This document shows positions 10,801-25,608 of a stretch of DNA of 58,106 nucleotides, one piece after another. The position numbers were made by a program, and so were the translations under genes. Source of the DNA: Bigelowiella natans CCMP2755 (taxonomy: Eukaryota; Cercozoa; Chlorarachniophyceae); NCBI GenBank assembly GCA_000320545.1, contig ADNK01000620.1, positions 1 to 58,106 of the forward strand. Reading direction: 5' to 3'. Below the pieces are notes generated by a model, which made no database searches, was not told the DNA's origin, and saw only the letters and a program-made list of their open reading frames with translations. How positions within the stretch are numbered: position 1 is the stretch's first letter; every line of letters starts with the position of its first letter.

Positions 10801-13800
10801 GGAAAAGATGCCAAAGATGATGTCGCAGCTTGAGGATATTCGCAACATGCATAAAGTTATGCGTGAATTCTGGCACAAAGTACCAGAGCGGGATCTGATT
10901 CAAAGCTGGAAAATTGGAACTAACTCAGAAAAGGTACTTCTGATGACCAGAGAATGCAAAAGTAATCTCGATCAGTGCTCATCGGAGTTCAAAGCTCAAT
11001 TATCTTCTGAGAAAGAGGACTTCAGCGCGGCTCTAACTCGTTACATGCAAGAAATTGATAAAGTGAAAGAATATGGATGGTGCACTCAAAAAGAGCTCGC
11101 GGAGAGAGCGGGAGAAATCGAGGCATTGAATAGAAAATTGAATGAAGCAAGGGAACTCGTCAAAACATTTGTCATGAGGGAAACGCTCTTTGGTCAGGAA
11201 CCTGGAGAATACGGCGAGCTCGATGATCTACAGCAAGAGCTCACGCCTCATGTGGATCTTTGGTCCACATGCCAGTTATTTCGCGCCAAGCATAACCAGT
11301 GGCTTACCGGCCCATTCAATGAGATTGACGCTAGAGATCTTGAGACGACCGTGCAGACGAATGTCAGAAAGATCATGCGTATTAGGCAAACAATGCTTGG
11401 GCAAGAGCTTCTCCAGCCGGCTGAGGTCGGTGAAAAAATGGCAGCTGAGATGAAGACTTTCCAACGATATGTTCCAGTTGTACTCTGGTTACGCAACCCA
11501 GGCTTAGAACCAAGGCATTGGGCACAGATCGGTGAAGTTCTCGAAATCAAAATCGGGGAGAAAGGTCCCAAAAATCTCGGAGAGATACTCGAGAACGATG
11601 ATATCCTTGAAGAGCGCAAGGCCGATTTGGAAGAGGTATGTTCCAGTGCGGATAAAGAGTACGAACTAAAACGACAATTAAAAGAGATGGAGGATGAGTG
11701 GGAGCCTATTACATTCATTGTAGAGGATTGGAAAGCGACGAAAACATACATTATGAAAGGTTCTGAAGATGTCATTACTCTTCTTGACGACCAGACGCTT
11801 AAAGTGCAAGCTATGCGCGGAAGTCCTTACATCAAACCATTTGAGAAACAATGTCGTTTGTGGGAACGCAGGCTTCGGAACATTAACATGTGCTTACTTG
11901 AATGGCTGAAGTGCCAAGGCACATGGTTATATCTTGAACCGATATTTTCCTCTCCAGATATCCAACAACAGATGAAAAAGGAGTCTCGAATGTTCATGAA
12001 GATCGACCAGTTTTGGCGACGTACGATGGCGACTCTAGAGAAAGAACCAAGGCCAGCTGAATTCTTTGAGCCCGAGCCAAGCCAGCAGATCACCCAGCTC
12101 CACGACACGTTCAAGAAGTCTAATCAGAATCTCGACATAATCCAAAAAGGGCTGAGTCAGTATCTAGAGACAAAGCGATTGGCTTTCCCGCGATTCTATT
12201 TCCTCTCGAACGACGAGCTGTTGTCCATCTTATCTCAGACTAAGAACGTGGAAGCTGTCCAGCCACACATGAACAAATGCTTTGACAACATTAAAAGTCT
12301 GACTTTTGATAATAAGAAAGTCATCCAAGCGATGAATTCAACGGCGGGGGAATCTGTCCCGTTCCCCGCGCCAATAGATCCGAATAAAGGGGCGGCAAAG
12401 GGCAATGTTGAGGTTTGGTTAGGTATGTGTGAAGACCAAATGCGTCACTCATTGAGGGAACTAATGGGAGCTGGCGTGAAAGACTACGCAAAGCCTACGA
12501 GGACTAAGTGGATCGTGTCCAAAATCCAACAGGTCGTGCTAATGGTGGACCAACTCTACTGGACGCAGTACGTAGAAGCGGCAGTCAAGAAGGGCATTCC
12601 TGGGCTTGAAGAATATCTCAAGAGAGCCAACAATGAGCTACTCGAAATCGTAGACTTAGTCCGCGGAAAGCTGGAAAAACGCACTCGTAAATGTCTCGGG
12701 TCACTTACAATCCTCAACGTTCATGGGCGAGATGTCGTGGAGGAAATGATCGAAAATAAAGTCGTCGATGTCAACCAGTTTGAATGGTTAGCGCAGATGC
12801 GATACTATTGGGAAAAAGATGGCGAGGAGGAAGGTGTAATGAAAGTACGCATGATTAATGCAACATTGAATTACGGTTATGAATACTTGGGAAACGCAGG
12901 CCGTCTTGTCATCACGCAACTCACAGACCGTTGTTATCGTACTCTTATGGGTGCTATCCACCTCCATCTCGGAGGCGCCCCAGAGGGCCCTGCAGGAACA
13001 GGAAAAACTGAAACGGTCAAGGACTTGTCGAAATCGCTCGCCATTCAATGTGTAGTTTTCAACTGTTCTGATTCTATCACCGTCGAGTCAATGGCGCGCA
13101 TGTTCAAGGGTTTGGCATCTACTGGGGCATGGGCATGCTTCGATGAATTCAACCGTATTGACATTGAGGTGCTCTCTGTCATTGGTCAGCAGCTTGCTAC
13201 TATTCAGAGGGCCGTTTCTGAAGGAAAGGATGTGTTTGCTTTCGAGGGTGTAGCTGCCTTGCCGCTTAAGCACACTTGCACGCCATTTATTACGATGAAC
13301 CCTGGATATGCTGGTCGTACCGAGCTTCCTGACAATCTTAAGGTTTTGTTCAGAACTGTTGCGATGATGATTCCAGACTATGCGCGGATTGCAGAGATCA
13401 TGCTCTACTCGATGGGTTACGCGGATGCAGTGCCCAACAGTGTCAAACTGGTCGCATGCCTACAGCTCTCCTCTGAGCAGCTTTCCTCGCAATTTCACTA
13501 CGACTTTGGTAAAAATGATTTTTCTTTAAAACATAAAATGCACATGTACAAGTTTGTTCTTCAAATTGCGTATGAAATAACAATCTGGTCAAAAGCACTC
13601 TAAATAATTAAAATGCATGCAAGTGATTTAAAATCTGGTATTACTTTCTTCAGGTATGCGTACGGTGAAGGCGATCCTTGTCGCTGCTGGAAACCTTAAA
13701 CGAAGGCATCCAGAAGCAAGAGAGGACATGTTATGTCTCTCTGCTATTATGGATTGCAATCTTCCAAAATTCACTGTGGAAGATATTCCTTTGTTCATTG

Positions 13801-16800
13801 GTATTACTAAGGACTTATTCCCTGGCATTGAAAGGCAAGAGGGCGACTACAAAGCTTTAACAGAGAAGATTGAAATCGTATGTGAAGAGCGCAATCTGCA
13901 AGCCCGGGAAGGCTTCGTTAATAAAATTATCCAGCTTTACGAAACTGTTATGGTAAGACACGGTCTCATGGTAGTTGGCGACACTTATGCAGGGAAATCA
14001 AGCAACATCAACGTACTGAAGGACGCCATGACGTTGATGGCAGAAGACAAACAGAAGGGATTTCATCCTGTTGACATGATTTGCCTGAACCCTAAATCTA
14101 TCACTTCGGCGCAGCTTTACGGCAGTTACGACAAGCAAACTATGGAGTGGAACGATGGTATCGTCCCCGGTCTTGTGAGGAATTGCGTCGCAGATACACG
14201 AGAAAGAAGGAAATGGATGTGCTTTGACGGGCCTGTAGATGCACTGTGGATTGAAGACATGAATACTGTATTAGATGACAACAAAAAGCTATGTTTGGCC
14301 TCTGGGGAAATTATTAAGTTGTCGGAATGGATGACCATGATGTTTGAGGTTGAAGACCTCTCCGTCGCTTCCCCTGCGACCATATCACGTGTTGGTATGG
14401 TGTACATGGAGCCGGTCCTCCTTGGTTGGCGTCCGCTAGTGCTTTCTTGGCTTAACACCTTGCCAGAAACTATGGATAAACATGTTGAACATATTCTAAA
14501 GCTTTTCGATTGGGCAATACCACCATCTTTGCTTTACTTGAGGAAAGGGTGTAAGATCTTGATACCTACCATTCCAGACATGACATTGGTTGGCACATTG
14601 ATTAAATTAATGGACTGTTTAATTGACGAGTTCAGACCTGAGTATTGGGAAGCCAAGCGTGAGGGTCTTAAGGGAAAAGCGAAGGAGGAGTGTGTTTTCA
14701 GGGAAGATATCAAGCACAAGACTCACATCGAGGGTTGGTTTGTATTTGCACTGACATGGTCGATTGGGACTATTTGTGTGGAAGCATCCAGAGTAGGCTT
14801 TGACCTGTTTCTGCGTAAATTAATCATGGGAGAATTGGAAATTAATGAATTGAAGGAAGGAGAAGAGGACGATGGCCTTCCTCGTTCCTTGGATTTCAGA
14901 GCGAATAAGGAAACAGGTGATATCGACATCCTTATGGACGCAAAATGGAAGGACATGTCAACTGGAAAGAAATTCCCCAAAACCGGGAGTATTTTTGACT
15001 ACCAATGGAGTAGGAAGAAAGGCGATTGGGTTAACTGGATGACAACGATTCCAGATTTTAAAGCCCCAGATATGAAAAAGACACAATTCCACGAGGTAAT
15101 CGTCCCAACAGTTGATACTGTCCGAGCGTCTTGGCTGCTGGAAACACTGATTTATCATCACAAGCACACACTGTTTGTTGGACCAACTGGTACAGGAAAA
15201 TCGGTAGTGATTAACGGAAAATTGCTGAACGAACTCGACAAAGCGACGTGGATCCCGACTATGATGACATTTTCTGCTCGCACGGACGCGAATCAGACAC
15301 AGGACATCATTGACGGAAAACTAGATAGGAGAAAGATGGGCGTCCTCGGCCCTCCAATCGGTAAACATATGGTGGTAGTTGTAGACGATCTCAATATGCC
15401 TGCAAAGGAGGAATACGGTGCTCAACCCCCAATTGAACTCCTTCGCCAATGGATGGACTATGGAGGTTGGTATAATCGGAAAGAAAGAGAATTTATGGAG
15501 CTGCAAGATATACAGTTTGTAGCGGCGATGGGTCCTCCATTAGGAGGTCGAAATCCAATCACAGAGAGATATACAAGGCACTATGCAACGATAGGTCTCG
15601 TCGACTACAACGATCAATCTCTCAAGCGAATTTATAGCACGATTGTTGGTGCGTGGATGAGCACACTGAAGGTGAGTGCTTCCATAGCGAAGCCGTTGGT
15701 CGATGCTACTGTAGATCTCTACTTCAAAGTTAGTTCCGGGCTTCTACCCACACCGTCCAAATCGCATTATACCTTTAATCTTCGCGACATCAGCAAAGTC
15801 TTCCAAGGGATTCTCATGGTGGGGCCTGAAGCCATTAAAGCAACCAAGGACCTTGTGTGCCTATGGACTCATGAAACAAGTCGTGTATTTTGTGACCGTC
15901 TAACAGAAAAGAAGGATATAGATTGGTACGTTAACTTGATGTCTGAAAGCTTAAAAACCCACTTCAAGACTAAGCTCATAGATGTGTATGAAGACATCAA
16001 CATGGAAGACACAAAGGATAAGGGTAAAGAAAAGTTGCTTCTTTATGCCGATTTTGGAGATAATAAAGGCAAAAGGATGTATAAGCAAGTGATGGGACTG
16101 ACCAAATTTAAAGAAATCGTTACCAACCAGCTTGAAGACTATAATTCCATGACAACAAGTGGCAAAATGAACCTTGTTTTATTCAATGCCGCTCTCGAGC
16201 ACGTTGCGCGCATTGCACGAATCCTGAAACTTCCGTTTGGAAATGCATTGTTAGTCGGAGTGGGGGGAAGCGGGAGGCAATCTCTCGCTAAACTTGCATG
16301 CCACATCTGCGACTATACCCTCTTCCAAGTCACGATGACAGCTACTTACGGTATCTGGACAGATCCTGGTTGGAAAACTGACCTCATGCAAGTGATGAGA
16401 ATAGCAGGAATAAAGAATGAACCTGTAGTGTTTTTAATTTCCGACACTCAGATAAAGGATGAACAATTTGTAGAGGACATAAATAACATTTTGAACAATG
16501 GGGAAGTTCCTAACTTGTTCCCTACCGAAGAGTATCAGGCCGTCATTGAAGCATGCATGCAAGACGCACGCAATGCTGGAAAGACAGGGCCAACCGCAAT
16601 TTTCAACTTCTTTATTGAAAGGTGCAAGAAAAACATTCACATGGTGATTGCTCTTTCACCAATTGGTGACTCATTCCGAAATCGGCTTCGCATGTTTCCT
16701 TCTCTCGTCAACTGTACCACCATCGACTGGTTCCATCCTTGGCCCACAGAGGCATTGCAGAGCGTTGCTTCTGTGTTTCTTGATGATGTGGTGTTGGATC

Positions 16801-19800
16801 CAGAAGATACCAAGAATAATGCCCAGTTGCAGAAGTCGATTGTAGAGGTGTGTGTGGATATGCAGGAGCGGGTCCATAATCTCTCTGGTAAGTATCTCAG
16901 AGCTTTGCGCCGTCACAACTACGTCACGCCTACAAGTTATTTGGAGCTGATCAAGACGTTCCAAAAGCTTTTCCAGAAGTCCAGAGACAAGGTAGGTGAG
17001 GAGAAAGCTCGATACGTGAATGGCCTCAACAAACTTGCAGAAACAGAGGAGCAGGTAGGGAAAATGCAAGCTCATCTCAAGTCCCTACAGCCAGGCCTCA
17101 TCAAAGCGAAGGAGGATGTCAAAGTAGCTATTGCAAACATCACAGAATCCAAAAAAGAGGTCGACGCGCAACGGGTAGTGATCTCAGGGGAAGAAAAAAT
17201 TGCAACGGAAAAGGCAAACGCTGCGAAAGCAATCGAGGACAAGTGTACGTCTGAGCTTGCCGTTGCAATGCCTGCTTTGAACAAAGCTCTAGGTGCTCTG
17301 AAAGTCCTGAAGCAAAAAGACTTGACTGAGCTCAAATCCTTTAAAACGGTATCCGATGGGGTGAAGATGTCGATGGAAGGCCTATGCTACATGTTTGAGC
17401 GGAAACCAGACATGGTGGCTCCTGAGCCTGGGAAACCGAAAGTCAAGGATTTCTGGGGTCCAGCAAAGAAGCACTTGCTTGGAGACACCAAACTCCTTGA
17501 CAAGATTCTCAACTATGACAAAGAAAATATGAAAGAAAGTATTATCAAGAAAGTGAGTACCCTGAAGGCAAAACCAGGATACAACCCAGAAAAAATCACG
17601 AAATCCAGTAAACCAGCTGGTATTGTTTGTACATGGGTGTTGGCTATGCACACATTCTACTTCGTCAACAAGAACGTGCTGCCTTTGAAGGAGAGCCTTA
17701 AAGAAGCCCAAGCAGAAGTGTCTGTGCTCATGAAACAACTCAACGAGAAAAAGGCTCAGTTACAGAAAGTCGAGAATGAGCTCGCACAATTACAGAAGCA
17801 ATTCGAAGAGGTTAAACAAAAAGAAGCAGACCTTGTGCAGCAAGCTCAGGAAACTTCTGATCGCCTGGCAAGAGCTAGGGACCTTATAGCGGGATTATCC
17901 GTGATGAAGGACGGTTGGTCCATTAAGGCCAAAGAACTTGATATAGCATTCAAGAATGTGGTGGGAGACGTGATTGTGAGTTCAGGGGTAATGGCGTATC
18001 TCGGTGTCTTCACCATCGACTATAGAAACGAATGTGTGTCTGCATGGAAGAACCTGCTTAAGGAAAAGAGTGTACCATCAAGTGAGAACTACAAGTTGCA
18101 TGTAACCATGGGGGAGCCTGTTGAACTGCAACACTGGCGCGTGATGAAACTTCCAAATGATGATTTCTCGGCTGACAACGCAATCATAGTAACCAAATCT
18201 ACAAGATATGCCCTCTGTATCGATCCCGAAGGCCAGGCAAATAACTGGATAAAGAATCTAGAAGCGAAGAATAAAATGAAAGTCCTCAAGCAAAGTGACA
18301 GCAACTTTGCCAAGGAAATTCCAATGTGCGTGCAATTTGGTACGCCGGTATTAGTAGAGGCAGTGCAAGAGTCTTTGGATCCTCTCTTAGAGCCAATACT
18401 TCTTCATCAAGTCTCAAAATCAGGCACGAGTCTAGTCATCAAGCTCGGAACGGATACTGTCAACTATAATCCAAACTTCAGAATCTACTTCACGACGTCA
18501 CTGAGGAACCCTCACTATCCTCCAGAGGTATCCACCAAAGTCGTTCTTACCAACTTCATGATTACGCAAGAAGGTTTGGCGGACCAAATGACTAACTTCA
18601 TTGTGCAGCATGAGAGGCCGAAGCTTGCTAAGCAGGCAAGCGAACTTGTGGTGAAGATTGCCCAAATGGCTGGCAGCCTTAAAGCGATTGAGGATGAAGT
18701 TCTTAAAATGTTAAGGGAAAGTAAAGGAAATATCTTGGACAACCAAGAACTAGTGGATAAACTGAAAGATTCAAAGGTAAAGAGAGATCATGTCGACAAG
18801 AAGATGAAGGATGCCGAGAAGAAACAGAATTTGGTTGATACAACGAGGAAGCAGTATAGCCCCCTTGCCAACTTTTCGTCCCACTTGTTCTTTTGCATCA
18901 CTTTATTGGCAAATGTTGATCCGATGTATCAAAACTCATTAACATGGTATATGAACGTCTTTGATCGCTCCATGGACCTAGCGGCACAAGATAGTGACAT
19001 TGAGGAAAGAGTTCAGGCCATAGCTGAGACCTTCAAGATACAGCTCTATGAGAATGTGTGTCGTGCCCTCTTTGAAAAGGACAAGCTGCTTTTCTCTTTC
19101 ATGTTATGTCTTAACATAATGGGCCAGGAAGAACGACTTGATCCAGCAGAGCTACGTTTCTTACTTACGGGTGGTATGGTTACGGCAGATAACCCTCCAA
19201 ATCCTGCATCGGCTTGGCTATCATCCAACTCGTGGGGCCAGCTGTGCAATCTGGGAAAGCTGAAGGGATTTGAAAACTTTGTCGAGCAATTTACGGAAAA
19301 TGTGAAGTTCTGGGAGGAGTACTACCAGGACAAGAATCCATTCCAAAAGGAATTGCCAGAAGATCTTCAAGATATTACCATGTTCCAAAAGATGATAATA
19401 TTAAGGTGTTTGCGCCCTGATTGCGTGGTGGACGCCATACAGACCTTCGTTGAGAATGAACCCTCTCTGGGGAAAGAATTTATTGAACCACCATTATTCG
19501 ATCTCGGAAAGTGTTTCGAAGACTCCAGTTCTACGATGCCTCTGGTCTTTATATTATCTGTGGGAGTTGATCCTGCAAAGGACGTCTATGCTCTAGGAAA
19601 GGAGAAGGGATTCGAAGCGCCGGAACGACTTATCGATATCTCTTTAGGACAGGGGCAAGGAATCAAAGCAGAAAGAGCTATATCAAAGGCTGTAGAAGAT
19701 GGAAGTTGGGTTTTGCTTCAGAATTGCCACTTGTGTGTCAGCTGGTTGCCGCGTCTCGAAAAAATCGTACAGGACTTAAATCCAGACACTACTAATAAGG

Positions 19801-21573
19801 ACTTCAGACTGTGGCTCACCTCCATGCCTTCCTCCGACTTTCCAGTCTCTGTTCTGCAAAACGGCGTCAAAATGACCAACGAACCTCCAAAGGGTTTGCG
19901 TGCCAATCTTAAATCCACGTTTGCTGGAATTGATGAGGATTTGTTTGACTCATCTGAGAGGGAGGACAAGACGCAGTTTCAGAAATTGATGTTTGGCTTG
20001 GCTTTTTTCCATGCTCTCGTACAAGAGAGAAGAACTTTCGGCCCATTAGGATGGAATATTCCTTACGGATTCAATGATAGTGATCAAGATATCAGCAGAC
20101 AACAGCTTCAGCAATTGCTTGACGGCTACAAAGATATTCCATTCAAGGCTTTACGGTATCTGATTGGACAACTCAACTACGGAGGACGTGTCACAGACGA
20201 TTGGGATAGAAGACTCATCACGTTCATGTGTGAGGACTTCGTTACAGACAAGATTCTCGTAGACGGCTACCAATTCGAATCGAAAGGAGCTTATAAGGCT
20301 CCTGCAAAGGGAGCAACACTGGATGATTACAATGATTATATAGCAAATCTGCCTTTGGTGGACTGGCCAACAGTGTTCGGATTTGATGACAATGCAATTA
20401 TGATTAAGAACAATAAAGACACTTTGAAGCTTCTTGACACACTACTCGGCTTGCAGCCCAGGACGGGCGGTGGCAGTGGGAAAACGCGGGAAGACGTGAT
20501 TGAGGAGCTTGCTGTTGACATACAGAAACGTATGCCCGAGCTCTTTGAAGTGGAAAGAGCAAAAGTCAAATTTCCTGTTGTGTATAGTGAATCTATGAAC
20601 ACCGTCTTCGTCCAGGAGCTTGTTCGTTTCAACCGATTACTTAGCACAGTGCGGACTTCACTTGTCGAGCTTGTTAAAGCACTTAAAGGACAGGTGCGTG
20701 ATTTCCCAATATAATGACTAACGGTGTATGTGTGTGTGTGTGTGTGTTGTGAAGCTAGATAAAGATATTGTAAACGTGTGTTCTAAGCAAGTATTTCCAA
20801 CACCAGGTTGTAATGTCTACTGAGCTTGAAGCTATGGGAAACAAGATGTTTGACGGTCAAGTGCCAGATAACTGGACGAAAAAATCGTATCCTTCTCTCA
20901 AGCCTCTTGCGGGATGGGTCTCAGATTTCCTCGAGAGATTAAATATGTTCGCAAATTGGATGAAAGGTTTATACTCTCATGTTTTTTCAAAATTTAGTTC
21001 TTGAGTATGCGCGAAACCTGAATTGATTGCGAGAGTGAACAGCGTTGCGACATGCACTGATATTCACTAATTGATATTGCAGGCGGATCTCCCAACGTGT
21101 ATTGGATATCTGGATTCTTCTTCACACAAAGTTTCTTGACTGGGACAAAACAGAATTATGCCCGCAAGTACACCATTCCAATTGATGAAATCGTTTTCGA
21201 TTTCGAGGTGGTTCCTGAAGTTACAAAAGAGCACAAGTCCAAGCCGTCAGATGGTTGCTACATCTATGGTTTATTCCTCGAGGGTGCTAAATGGGGAGAA
21301 AAGGAAAATTGCATTCTTGAGGCTCTCCCAAAGCAGCTATACAGTGTGATGCCAACGATACAAATTAAACCATGTGCCAAGAAAGAGCTGAAACAGGATA
21401 AGATACTCTATAAGTGTCCTGTTTATAAAACGTCTACACGAGCAGGGCAGCTTTCAACTACCGGTCACTCGACGAACTTTGTACTCGCTGTAGATCTTAG
21501 AACACGCAAATCACACCCAGAGAAATTCTGGGTTAGGAGAGGCGTTGCCATGCTAACTCAATTAGATACGTAG
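7849..21573 (+). CDS. axonemal dynein heavy chain, single-headed inner-arm type (DNAH1-like)
   Basis: Exons 7849-7971, 8068-8126, 8183-8245, 8413-13508, 13654-20693, 20807-20966, 21083-21573 give 4343 aa, the normal size. AAA1 has GPAGTGKT (about residue 1606) and Walker B WACFDEFNRID. AAA2 has the variant GDTYAGKS (about 1889) with IEDMNTVLDDNKKLCL. AAA3 has GPTGTGKS (about 2289) and VVVVDDLNMP. AAA4 has GVGGSGRQS (about 2648). A coiled-coil stalk (about 2870-3200) encloses the microtubule-binding domain, and the C-terminal domain ends MLTQLDT. The protein is an ATP-driven minus-end motor of the axoneme. The MNTVLDDNKKLCLASGEIIKLSEWMTMMFEVEDLSVASPA region fits the DNAH1/3/6/7/12 group. The N-terminal segment TPQEWVELG...RLSILFDEDDPKAFHERL favours DNAH1, but the subtype is tentative. 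A stop-free 66-nt GT..AG segment (8492-8557) may be an unrecognised intron, which would leave 4321 aa. Confidence 0.95.
20714..20806 (+). other. dynein intron with (GT)n run
   Basis: The intron 20694-20806 separates the CALKGQ codons from VVMSTELEAMG. It has a short (GT)n tract at about 20727-20746 and is the only microsatellite in the dynein gene. Confidence 0.8.
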
Positions 21574-22705
21574 TGATGGCAGACAGGGTACTGAACAGAA
21601 TAGTGCGTATAATTTTCTATTTTCCACAAATGATTGTGATGTCATCCAGATTATTGTTTTAACACTATGGCAAGGTCATGTAGCATTGTAGGCAAGCTTT
21701 ACATGGACGTGAGAATGCCACAATCAGTACCAAGCGTACGCGTATAGCATGGCACAATTAATGAACAACCAGCAATGAGACAGCTTGCCCAGCCAAACTA
21801 GGCTGCACATATGCACACACATGCACAGATTAAGATCACATCATGAGAAACAATGCGATCGTGTTGCCATCACTTGCGATGCGCACGTTGTGCTTAGCTT
21901 AGGCGTGCTAGCTTTGGTTCACTCCATCTTGATGTGCGCTCTCATTAGGTGGTAATAACTACTTAGCGACATACATGCATGATGGTGGAGACAAACAAAT
22001 ACGACAAGACGTACTATAAGCACTGCACGCATGTAGCCGCCGCAGCATTCTAGCATTGCGCAAAGCTACATTGTTAGCTAGTTGGGACGACAAATGAAAA
22101 ATGTTAACATGCTTTGCTACATCCGTCTCATGCAGCAGTAGTGGAAGCATGCTTGCAGTGGGTACAGCTAGTCGCATGGCGGCACGCGCAGCTGCTAGGC
22201 GAAAATTTTTGTGCTGCAAAAGCCGCAGCTTTCATTTGACGTTGATTTTGCCCGCTGTTCCCCCCATTAAAATCCCAAATTTGCATGCATGCATGCACGC
22301 CACCATGCTAGCATGTCTAGCATGTAGATGTAGGCACACGCTACATCAACATCATCACCCATACCAACGCTCACTACCACCCCAGTTTCATCCTCAATAA
22401 GTAGAACCCGCCGTCCTTCACCCACGCTAGCCACGCACGATCAACGACACATCTCACGTCCAGACCGTTACGGTCTTGGAAACCCCGAGTGGGCACCCTA
22501 GTGCCCCATCGTGCGTCTATACATGGGTACTGACAATTTTTAAGCATTTAATCATGAATGCAAGCGCACGCATACACGCGCCCATGCATGCCTCTAAGAT
22601 GCTCTCGCGATTTGGAGCATGATTCTTAAAAAAAAAATAACGAATCTGACACTGCTGTTTAGCTTGGTACGTTGATGGTGTGGTGCTGGATCCTAAACAG
22701 TTCAA
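21574..22705. repeat. 3'-flank TGCA-rich island B between convergent dynein and ATC genes
   Basis: No coding exon is supportable. The core (about 21680-22620) is rich in GCATGC, GCTAGC and ATGCATGC. The stretch GATCGTGTTGCCATCACTTG (about 21858) recurs in diverged form in the island near 55146. Two perfect small inverted repeats lie side by side: AGACCGT-T-ACGGTCT (22462-22476) and GGGCAC-CCTA-GTGCCC (22491-22506). Confidence 0.6.
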
Positions 22706-25449
<2,744 letters not shown>

Positions 25450-25608
25450 TGTTGATAAAGCGACAAGTATTTCCCGTTGTCGTCTCTCTAAAACGAATGC
25501 GATTTAACGTCATTTTTTCTTGGATTTATATCCTCGACAGAAGCCTCCACTTACCCCTACACGCTTTCTAGCTTTTCTGGACTTAGTGAGGAAATTGATC
25601 TTTAAATT
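25450..25608. promoter_or_regulatory. shared 5' interval of ATC and TatD genes
   Basis: Only 159 bp separate the two divergent start codons, so both promoters and both 5' UTRs must fit here. No microsatellite or TGCA-rich island is present. Function is inferred from position. Confidence 0.5.
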
